Positions 27,101 to 39,100 of a DNA stretch of 64,000 nt are shown piece after piece. Made by a program: the position numbers and the translations under genes. The DNA is from Echinarachnius parma (Eukaryota > Echinodermata > Echinoidea > Clypeasteroida > Echinarachniidae). The stretch lies in assembly GCA_037951105.1 (NCBI GenBank), contig JBAMJV010004002.1:62001-126000 (forward strand), read 5' to 3'. The first letter of the stretch is position 1. Every line of letters starts with the position of its first letter. The notes under the pieces are model-generated. The model was not told the DNA's origin and made no database searches. It saw only the letters and a program-made list of their open reading frames with translations.

Positions 27101-30100
27101 ACTCGTAACTAACTGGGCGTGGCTTAACTCGAACGTTCGCGCACACAGGGCCATAGGGGGGCCCTAGGGAGACCTGGTGTTCGATGCATCTGAAAGCCAC
27201 CTGGAAAACAGCTGGTGTCCGATATGCTCTGTGTGTGTGTGAACGTTGACCAGGTTTGATTTAATCATCACTAAAGAAACGTCGTATCGCTAGTGATGAT
27301 TCTATAGAGATGATTAAGGGATGAAATGTGTTGTGTGTGAACACGGGGATTGTCCAAATCTTCAAAATCCAATTAGAACTCTAGTAATTATTATTGATTA
27401 TAACCCAGGATCACTTTAAAGGTTTACTTTATAGGGACATTGTCAAAATCCTCAAAATCCAATTGGAATTCTAGCGGTTCCCTCACACCTTGTTTTGTTC
27501 GTATTAACGATAAAAGCATGGGACAGGTTTCGGTTTTTCAAATCTCCATTTCGTTCAAAATATATTTACGATTGAAGTATTCGAATATGAAATTATCTAC
27601 GGGACTTTTTCAGCCTTGTACAAAGTAAGTGCATTGAGTAAGTGAATATCACTTTGCATTTTTGCTCATTTCTCGGCCAAATAACATCCAATTAACTTGA
27701 AATATTCACACATTACTATTTAGACATTTCAGATCGCACCAATTAATCACACATCACTTTTTTGCACTCTAACCAAAGTTACTTGATCTCTTTAATAGGC
27801 AAACCCGTAGTGCATATGTTAGCCTTTGAATAAACCAACCAAATTATAACTAAAATCTTTTCTTAATAACTTCCTACATTGTTCATTTGAAATATCCATT
27901 GTTATTTTTGATCCACGTTATTTTGTCAATGTAATAATTTGTATATTTATTATGCATTTTTATAAAGAGCAAATTGCTATAAAATACTCAGGTGAGGTAT
28001 GCATCAAATAAAAAGTAAGATACATAATGACATGGTAAACATAATTATACCGGTAGTGAACAAATCATTGTTAAAAATCAAAAGTGAGTTTTAAACCTCG
28101 ACTGCAAGATATAAAGATGCGCAGATGTACCCTTCAAGCAGAACAACCCATTGTCAATCATTGGAATTAGCTCAAATGATTTACTGCCGACTATGTATGT
28201 TCTTGGCACATTCCAATTTTGAACTATCGAGGTATCTACAGACCAGCAGATAACTTGTGTATCGTGTGAAGTCCATCATAAATTCACATTATTAATTCTT
28301 GAAATACATGTATCCATTGGGATTTTGTTAGTCTACTTAATACTTTGTTTGGCCTTTGGTTTTAATTTAAAGGGGTAGTTCAGTTTTGGTAAAGACTGAG
28401 TGTCAAATTTGAAAGGGCATACAATTTTAATAACAGACTAAACTTTATTTGATCAAAATCGGTTCAGAAATGGCTGAAATATCAAAAAATATACCCAATT
28501 GGAATAAATCTGGACCCCAGATTCATTCGATGATTTTTTGAATTAAAAAAATGCTTACACTTTGTGAAATTGTTCAAAAGAGGTTGTTAACAAGTTGTTA
28601 ATGATCTCTCTTTTTAATTATTATTTCAACAAAACATCACATGCATAATTTGTCATGAAAAGTGGATGAAACCAATGCTTTTTTAGAGAGCGCCCTCTTG
28701 TGTTTTAATGGCTCCTTTTGAATGATAACAGACTTTTCACTTAGTCGTTTTTAATTTTGTATACATTTCGAGCATGGTGGATTTATAACTATTAGTTTGT
28801 AATTTTATTGCGCAAGTTGTGGTAACTAAAGTTCTGCCTTACCAAAACTGTACTACCCCTTAAACTAAGAGGAATCCCTAGTCCAAGATCATTTATCCAG
28901 ACCTATTATGCACCCCTTAGACTTGGAACACATGACTGAAACCTTTTCCAAATCATTCATCATTAGTTCTAACATTCACTTTGTTTTGTCTTCTTCTATT
29001 TTGAATAGGAGGTAGCTCCAGGCCAGCCTCAGCAGGACCCCGTAGGCCGACCTGTGGTCCACGTGTCGGCCTTGAAGCAGGCCACGGGGGAAGCCATCTA
29101 CCTGGACGATATGCCAAGCATTCAGGGTGAACTCTACATGGCATTTGTCTTCAGCCAAAGGGCCCATGCTAAGATAATGTAAGTGAATATCCATGATAAT
29201 GTCCTATTTGATAGTAAATACAGTTTTACATTGAATCCAAATGTTTTATATGGCTTACTGCTACTGAAAAGTGCACAAATCCTGTCTCTTCTAGTCGTAT
29301 ATTCCCTCTTAGGTATCACCAAAATTGGAAATAACTAATGTTTGTTTAGACCACTTTCATTTGTTTGACCATGGTTGATCTGTAGAGGATTTGTAAGCAA
29401 TCAGATCATTAGAGAGAATTTATTTTTTAAACAGTAAAGTATAATGTTTTTACCTTAATTACTACTTGAACTCAATTCTAGATCTGTGAATCCCTCCAAG
29501 GCCCTGAAGGTTGCAGGTGTCGTAGACTTTGTCAGTGCCAAAGACATTCCTGGGAGCAACATAGTTGGACCTATCTTCCACGAGGAAGAACTGTTTGCAA
29601 CAGATGAGGTAGGATATTCTGTCGTAATTTAAACTTTTAATCAAGACTCCAAGTCTCGAACAATTGGGGTTGTTGGTGGCACAGAGGAGGTTGCACAGGG
29701 GAGAATAGAGAAGAGAAAATGTAGTTGTACAGACAAATATATCAATGTTTTTCTTGAATAATAATGGAAGAGAAAAGTGATGAGTTAAAGTTAAAGGGGT
29801 AGGTTCAGTTTTGGTATAGAGGGCGCTGCACGAAATAATTTTTTGTGAGATACTGTAATGAAAAACTGAGTGTAAAATCTGAAAGAGCATACAATTTGAA
29901 TGGCATAATAAACTTTCTTTCATCAAAATCGGTTCAGAAACGGCTGAAATATCAATAAATATATCTGATCGGAATAAATCTGGGCCCCATATTTATTCGA
30001 TAATTTTAAAAAATAATATTGAAATGCTTATACTTTTCCAAATTTTCTAAATTTTCAAAAGAAGTTTTTAAGTAGAAGTTGATGATCTCTCTATTTTATT

Positions 30101-33100
30101 ATTAATTCAACAAAACGTCACATGCCTAATTCTGTAAGGAAAATTGTTAAAACCAATGCTTTTTTAGAGAGCGCCCTCTTGTGTTTTAATGGATCTTTTT
30201 GAATGATAACAGGCTTTTTACTTAGTCGTTTGTAATTTTCTATACATTTCGAGCATGGTAGAGTTATAACTATTAGTTTGTAATGTTATTGTGCAGGTTT
30301 TGGTTACTAAAGCTTAGCCTTACCAAAACTGTATTACCCCTTTAAGGGAAAATTAGGAAAGAAATGTATGTAACACTTTGTACAATCTAATAACTTATTA
30401 TTCAGTTATAATAAATAAGAGGCATGATGGAAAAAGGCAATCATCAGAAGCAAGAAGGGAGACTATCTATTCAACAATTGTTTAAAGAATTACATGTTTC
30501 CAAACATTCAAGATGATAATGTCCAACTCAAATATTTTTTTTTTAATTTCTCAAAAATTATCTTAGCACCAAATAGGTGGATTACATGTTATTGTTGTAG
30601 TGTCTAAAATACTTTCATCTATGTCAGACGAGAAGCCTTCTTACAGAATAATCTTTCTTAAATAGCAGTTTTGTAATTGAGAGTGAACGTATTTTTAGCA
30701 ATTGCCACATTGAAATGTGGCTTGATATTTTGTACGCTCTTTGTTGGTAAAGGTTCACCATGTGGGCCAGCCTATCGGAGTTATACTTGCAGAGAGCAAG
30801 ATACTGGCCCAGAGGGGCGCTCGAATTGTGGAGATTCAATATGAGGACTTGGAGGCCATACTCACCATAGAGGTAAGCGGTTCTGTACATTTTACCATTA
30901 AAGGGTACCACCACCTACAAATAGTATTCTTATAAACGAAAGGCAACATCTTTAGTAGTCCATTCCATCAGCAAGTTCAGAATAATATGTTTCCAGAAAA
31001 ACAACAACATATAATTGGAAAACGCATCACAATTCTAAAGCATGCGTTCATGGGTCTGTATGTACGAAAACTACCGTTGTCCAGAGCGAACGAATCGTCC
31101 GTGATCTATTGTCTCCAAACGTAAGCGTGAATAGAATTGGCGCACTCGCAAATGTTTGGTGCGTACGGAACCATGAAATGATAATGGTACCGTAGGTGGT
31201 GGTATTTAATTGCATTGTTTATGAAGTACACAACCCTTTGCAAAATGTTGGGAATATATCACACAACGGTAGGCTACATTGTACCAAACATATAACTATG
31301 TAATAGTAAATATATAATCCATTGCGGATATAGTATCGGAAATAATATCGCTAGTGATATTCGTTTATATCACGAATATCACTAGCGATATTATTTCCGA
31401 TACTATATCCGCAATGGATTATATATTTACTATTATTGATTGAACATACGGGCGCCTTGCCCTGAAATTGATACGTAGATATGAGCGTTGTAGCAAGAAG
31501 GTGGCTCTGTTCTACCGTGGGTTGGGATCAGCCGTTGGTGGCCGGTTTGGTCGGGGTAGTGTCATGGCGACGAATCGTACGCTGGTTCGGCAGGCGGGCC
31601 GCACCAGTGTTCCGTTGATTGGTTGAGTGCCCGTGTGCAGCGGCCAATAGACGCGGTCCGTTGCTGACCTATCAGGAACGCACTCGCTCATGCGAGAGTG
31701 TGTTTTGGAGCCACGGTAGAGCATAAAACCCGTTGTCTACATTAGATTATATAATTTGACAAAGTATTGCAGCGGCATACAAAACGTCATGATCTTTTAG
31801 ATTCCTAGTTTGACCATACATTGCGAGACAAACGAATTTCACTAGCGATATTATTTCCGATATAACTATGTGTTGCTCTTTGCCTGGTTGTCCCCTCTAA
31901 AGAGATCTAGCATAATTAATTTATCTGAATTGACCAAACTCACTTTTATCTCTAGTTGTTCTATAATGGGTGATTTCAAGTATGGTGTTTAAACCCGGTG
32001 TTAGTGTTTATTAAACACTAAATCGGGCTTAAACACCATACTTGAAATGACTTAGTGTTAGGATGGTGTTAACATGATGACCTCTGATTTCACCGTTGTA
32101 CAAACTTCCGTTTCCGACAGGCGGTGTTTATTGATATGGCAATATACTATCGTAGATGGTGTTGAGCTAGTGTTAGTGTTTATTAAACACTAACTGCAGC
32201 CTTAACACCGTACTTGAAATGAGTTGGTGTTAGAGGTTTGACCTCGTACTTCCGGCAGTGCCACGTGGTTGCTGGTGTTTAGCGTCGTCTGCTAATCTGC
32301 CCAGTAGTGTTAGTGTTGAGCATGTATACGCAAAAACTCCATAGAGATAACAACTTCCATAGGGATCGAAATGAAAGTCATTTCAAGTACAGATCGAGCT
32401 GGTGTTAGTGTTACTGTTGCTAGGTGGGCATAAAAATCACAATTCTGAACTGAAATGGTGGTGTTTTCGTTTGTCTAAGCATGTAAAAAAAGGTATCAAC
32501 CTAGATAATTTGTGAAATTTTACTTAAGTGAAGTTTATGAAACGCAATGAAAATCTTATTTTTTTAATGAATGTATTAATTTGAATATCTATAGTAATTT
32601 ACGCAAATAAGGTCATACAATTCATATTTTACCCATAAATCTGATATTCACATTTTTCACTACATAAATTATTTAGACCATTATTTTGGTATAGAATAAT
32701 AATTCATCAAAACAAATTGGAATAGCCAGTTTCTTCCTTATGTGTTTTATTGTTTCTATAATGAATTATTTTATGTACATAATTATTTCTTTGTTTTTAT
32801 ACTTCTGCATTTGTATTGTTTATGTTGTTTGTTTCATTTCTAACTATAATTTAACTTTTTGAGCACCAAAACAACACTACAAATGTAAACCAGATCAAAC
32901 CAACGATGTATCTATTTTGAACGAAAACTTATATTGGCCAGTTGTTTTGTACACACATCACGAAATTGAGCGATTTTCAGGATTTCGTAACGTGATTTAG
33001 TAACGGTAGGTCCGAGCTTTACGGTTTGGAGCAATAAAACAAATCTCGGAGGTGGGGGGGGGGGGGGGGGGGTGGGGGGGGGGATAATGGCCCCCAGCCT

Positions 33101-36100
33101 TGTCGAGCCACACGTACAATATCATACAGAGGTGGTTAATTCCTGTGATTCTTGCAAACTTGTTACCCCCTTTTCAGGCAGCTAATTATTTTCGAAACCA
33201 GAATGTTTTGATAAATAGGCCTTATACGTTCTAGCTCCCATGTTTTAAAAAAGCCTATGAATGACTGCTACTTTCAAAATACTTAGTTTACACCTTTTCA
33301 GTTCGATGTTGAGAATGAGAAAGATCAGAATCTTGTTGTCATTAGTTTATATTTGAAACATCGTGATTCATGATGATTATTTGTCCCCCCCACCCCAACA
33401 CACACTCCTCTAGAGGACCCTGTACGTAATGTATACACTGACAATTGTTTGTACATCTTTGACATTTTATAAAAACTTGTAATTGAGTTCAAAGCTCTAC
33501 GAGATTTGTTTTTAATAATGGCAACAAAAAAAAAAAGTTACCACATCGGGGACTCGAACCCACTTCTAACAATTAATTTATTACGTGATACACGTGCGAC
33601 CGGCCTTACCCACTCCGCCACAGAATCCCTAATGATCACGTGACAGATTTAATCAAACTATATCATGTCACGTACTATCGATATTCACTCCGAACTTGTA
33701 CCGTGTTGCCACTGCGAGTTATGCCTTCATCGTCGGCTATGCAAACCGCTAGCGCTAGCGATGTGTCTCTGCGCGCGGCGGGCATTCAATTTTTTAAAGA
33801 GAGTCGCGCACATTTCTTGCGAGTTTAGTTACGAATTCCACGAAAAATAGGGAATATCCACTAACATCGTACCGATCAAGTGAATGGTTTGAATATTTTC
33901 TTCTAATTATGGTGTTCAATGCATGCATGTGGTTAGTCTTTATTACGATTTGCTCTATAATTCGTAAGCATATGAAAGTTTTCGTCACCATTTTAAAGGG
34001 GTTCTGGTGATATTTGTCTGGTGTTGACTAACACTATCGATCCTGATATCGATATCAGGGTTTGTAGCGATTTGGTATGATCGTTTTCGGAAAGTTCGTG
34101 ACCTCCTCTTAATCTGGAAGCTGGTGTTTAGCTCAGATTAGAGGCAGTTTTTCCGAGTTTTTTCATCCTCAACACTAACACTAACCCCAACACCATACTT
34201 GAAATCACCCAATGTCCATATGTTTTCCTAGTGAAACTTTCAGGGTGTTTGCCCGTAGGAAATTTGTATACTCAGGATTCTACAGTTAACACATTTTTCT
34301 TCAAACTGAACCAAGGAATGCAAGTAAAGAAACGTTGAAAGGCGCTGAAGATTTGTTATTTGATCTATGTGACCATTTTGTTCTATTCAGGATGATATAG
34401 CCAAGCAGTTCTTCATACTAACCAATGTACAGTATTCGAGATAGGTAATATTAAAGAAGCACTAAGGTCAGATCATGTCCTTCATTTCTTGGGGTAGATA
34501 AACGTTGTAAGACACGAACATGTCGACATAATGAAACTTCAAATCATTATTGGTGTATTTGATACTATGATGTTTCTGGATTCAGGATGCTATAGCAAAA
34601 CACTTGTTCTTGAAAGTGACCAAAGGGTTTGAAACGGGTGGCGTTGAGGTCAGATCATGTCTTCAAAGGGGATATAAATGCTGAAAGGCATACACATTTT
34701 ATGTCAAAGATTTAAAAGTGAAACTTGCTCGGTTATATTATGCCTCTACAAAAAGGTGGCCGGAGGCATAATGTTTTTGTTGTTGTCCGTACGATGTATG
34801 TATCCAATGCCATACTGGATACATACATGTACCAGGTTTGATAAAATTCCATTAATCTGTTATTGAGATAACGTGATCATGAGAACATTTGGGAGCCAGT
34901 TAACTGAATATATTATAGGGTCATGAGGTTAAAGGTCACAGGGCTCATGTATAGATGCACACATTAGTCATGAGCATATTATCTAACAAAATCGATTTAA
35001 GGATTCTCCCCAATCTTGGTACATGTATAGATGAACATAATTAGATTTTGGGGTCATGAGGTCACAGGGCTCATATAAATCATGCAATGGCAGAGGCATC
35101 CATTTGGACTGTGCAGTCGAAGATCATCTAGTTTGGCTTTGTTTCTTGATTAAGGAAACTATAGACAAGCAGTCTGTCTTGAAAGTGTCTTAAAAGTGTC
35201 TTGAAAATGCTTTGAACACTGGTGACTAGGTATGCGAGCGGGCTTATTATCGGCGAGGGTGCTCATTTGCATGAATGCAACCTTTTGTTTGCCATGAGTT
35301 GTGACGCCCTAACGGTTACATGTGTACAACCTATACATGATTCCTCAGATAAGGCTATTACTTCGTATAATCTCTATTAAACTTCAATCTAAATTTCATT
35401 TAAATCTCTTTTAATATTCATTAATTCAATATCATTGGTTACATTGACTCTGTTTCTTGATTCAGGATTCTATCGCCAAGCAGTCATTCTTGAAAGTGAC
35501 CAAAGGGCTTGAAACGGGAGACGTTGAGGAGGCATTAGAGAGGTCAGACCATGTCTTGGAGGGGGAGATGAAGGTGGGAGGGCAGGAGCACTTCTACCTG
35601 GAGACCCAGTGTTCCTTTGCCATCCCCAAGGGAGAGGATGGAGAGATGGAGTTATTCTCTTCCACCCAGAGCCCTTCTGAAGTCCAGGTATGTAAATTAT
35701 GACTTTATTTAAAATCTGGTACATGTATGTATCTTTATCTATTTATCTATTCTCCACTCGTTGGATGGATTGCCCTTGTCAGCTACAAGCTGTTTTTTCA
35801 AAGGGGCCCATCAGGCCAAGATTTAAAAAAACACATTTATATAATTATTTTATATTTTAGATGACACGTTAATTTCCCCCTATGTTTTTTTTTGTTTTGT
35901 GTAAAATATTATTTTGTTGTTGTTGTAGCTAGATATAAAATTGTTTTGAAATTGTCGTATTTAAAAAATATAATTCCAGGGTCAGCCTTTTATGAGGATA
36001 CAATTTTTCTGGCCGCTACCCACTCAACAAATATACTCTTTTTATACTACTTATTACGTAAACTCTTTTAGTTTATGTTTGTCATTACTTGTGTTTCAAT

Positions 36101-39100
36101 TAGATTTATGCATTTTACGAATGCACTGGAAATTTAAAATGAAACAGTATATATCTGTGAAATACTTTATACATAATATTTTGTTGTTAGAACTTCCTAC
36201 CAGCACTCTGTAGTGCACGGCCAGTCTCTTTGTTCTTGTGAATGAGCTACCACAACATAGGCTATAGTACCCCAGGTCGAAAAAAACAGTTGAAAATTAG
36301 TTGCCAACTGGTACCAGTTGGCCAACTGGTTTCAATATGGAAATTGGTACACTGGAATCAACTGGAATCAATTGGAATCAACTGGAACAACCAGTAAGAA
36401 TCCAGTAAGAATCCAGTAAGGCTGACCAGTAAGAAGACCAGTTAAAGTAGTTGGTTTCAACTGGTATTTTTAATTGGTTTCAACTGGTATTTCTATTGGT
36501 TTTAACTGGTCTGCTGCATCTATCCATTTATCTTTACTGGGAACCGGGAATGTTAACTGCTATCGCTTGATGCCAGTTCAAACCAGTTGAATTTCCAACT
36601 GGTTTCAACTGGTTTCAACTGTTTTTTTCGACCTGGGACAGCACATCAGCCTAATGCTTACAAATATATAACGTTATATAATGTATAACGAACAGTCAGT
36701 GCATAGGCACCTTCTACATACTTATTTTGTTTATATAATATGATGTTTAAATTCAGATATTAAACTTTGTACATGCATATATTTTGAGGAGCCAATTCAA
36801 TTACGTGATTAGATGTTGGGGTCACGAGGTCATATGTCAAAGGTCATATAGGGCTCATTATACATGTAAACATAGCTTGGTATCACGATATCTCAAGAAC
36901 CAGTTGACTTTCATGGAACTTAGTACATTAATGTATCTTAATGAGAGAATGGAGTGATCCGATTAGGGGGTGATCACGAGGTCAAAGGTCACAGGGCTCA
37001 TTGTATGCAAACATCGTGATATCTCTAGATTTGGTTGACAGATTGCCATATAATTTGTTACATGTATAGATCTTACGGAGCCAATGAACTGATTTCATTT
37101 AAAGGATAGCTAGATCAAATGTCAAAGTTGACTCTGCTCATATTATTGGGCAATGGCGTAGACATCTATTTCGACGGCGCGCAATCCAAGATCCATCTTG
37201 TTTGAATTTCTTCTGCCAAGGTCGTATTTCACATGCGCAGAAGTATCCTACGCTATATAGGCCAGGCCGGTGTTCCATAGCCTACTTGCGCTAGTAGTAT
37301 AAATGGGTAGACATCTTCAGTGGCGTAGACAGGTTCGTACACCTGGGGGGGATGATTTGCCGTTCACCGGACCAAGACCAATTTTTCTCTCAGTGGGTCC
37401 TCTCAGTGGGGGAGGGGGGGGGGGGGGGGGGGGGGGGTAGATGTTAAGATGGTCGTGGGAGTGAAGTGACTGAGCGGGGGGAGGGTTTTGGAGGGTCCCC
37501 CCTCCCACGGTAAGGAGATTTTGCATTTTTGGACTTGAAATAGTGCAATCTGGTGCTTACCTAGATAGGAAATTCGGACTTAACATTGACTGTATCTGGG
37601 AAAGCGTGTTATTTTAAATATATTTTCACGATAAAACAAATAATTGACACACGAATAAATATGCACCTCAACACAGGGAGCGAAGTGACTGAGCGGGGGG
37701 GAGGGTGTGGGAGGGGGTGTCCCCCTCCCACGGTAGGGAGATTTTGCATTTTTGGACTTGTAATAGTGCAATCTGGTGCTTATTTTAAATATATTTTCCA
37801 CGATAAAACAAATAATTGACACACGAATAAATATGCACCTCAACACAGGGAGCGAAGTGACTGAGCGAGGGGAGGGTGTGGGAGGGGGTGTCCCCCTCCC
37901 ACGGTAGGGAGATTTTGCATTTTTGGACTTGTAATAGTGCAATCTGGTGCTTACCTAGATAGGAAATTCGGACTTAACATTGACTGTATCTGGGAAAGCG
38001 TGTCATGATTTGATCGTCCAGAAATGTTAAATATATTTTCATGAAGAAAACAAATAATTGACACATATGCACCCCAACACAAATATTGTATTTATATTTA
38101 GCATCATACACAGTTCCAACATCACCATAATTATGCCACATTATGTATGATCCAACAACTAAGCCTATTACCAAGAATGAGTCCCGAGGGGCGAAGCTAC
38201 CGAGGGCTGGGGCAGGGCCAAATAGGGAGGGTTTGGGAGGGGGTATCCCCCTCCCACGGAGAAGATTTTGCATTTATATACTTGAAATGGTGACATTTGG
38301 TGCACGTCACACAAGTAGCCAGAGCAATGCCAGCCTACACTGGAACTACGTGGCCCGGTATACAGAAAAGAAATACTCACCCCTGACCATACGCAAGTTA
38401 CACAACAAACTGAGATAATCTGTTCGCGCGCGAAGCGCGCAGCAAAAATTGAAAGTTGATGTATAAATTACCTTTTTAACGTTAGAATTAACAAGTCTTA
38501 GCTCATACAACTTATGTTTTCTTTCCCACTCGTATACAGCTACACACAAACAAAATATATCCTTCCCTAAAACCTGGGGGGGATGATTGTACATGTCACC
38601 CCCCCACCTTGTGAGGTGGGGGGGATGCATCCCCCTCATCCCCCCCCGTTGTCTACGCCCCTGGACATCTTATCCCAGGCCAGTGCAAGACGCTAGTATG
38701 AATGGGGTGATATTCTTAAATCCTGTAGGAAATCGACTCGGTGTTCCCATTGTGCTGTTAAATTGTGTCGTTTATCGAACCAAGCAAGTGGGAGGAAGCT
38801 TCTGGGGCAGGGAGAGAAGACCTGCCTTCAAACTGACAAGTTTTTAATTATGCACCTTCTTTTTCAGTTGTTAACATTGCATATTTTTACATGCATTTTG
38901 TTTGCAGCAAATGACCTCCATTGTTCTCGGCGTGCCGTTGAATCGTGTCGTTTGTAGAACCAAGCGTTTGGGCGGAGGCTTCGGGGGAAAACAGAGCAGA
39001 GCCTCCATGATGGCCTCTGCGTGTGCTGTGGCTTCAAACAAGTAAGTTAAAGGACCTAAAGAATACAACGTACTTTGACACTTATTCCATAGTTGATGAC

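Larger units (their letters stand above)
31967..34211. mobile_element. 2.2 kb TIR element (GGGTGATTTCAAGTATGGTG ends)
   Basis: About 40-bp inverted ends: GGTGATTTCAAGTATGGTGT on the left, ACACCATACTTGAAATCACC on the right. The interior repeats GTTAGTGTTTATTAAACACT palindromes (about 32000 and 32170). It carries a copy of repeat R3, a poly-G tract and a tRNA-like stretch. No transposase recognised. Confidence 0.82.

Noticed and set aside
33532-33632. Functional tRNA gene
   Set aside because: Acceptor and T-stem pairing is poor, so it is reported only as tRNA-like.
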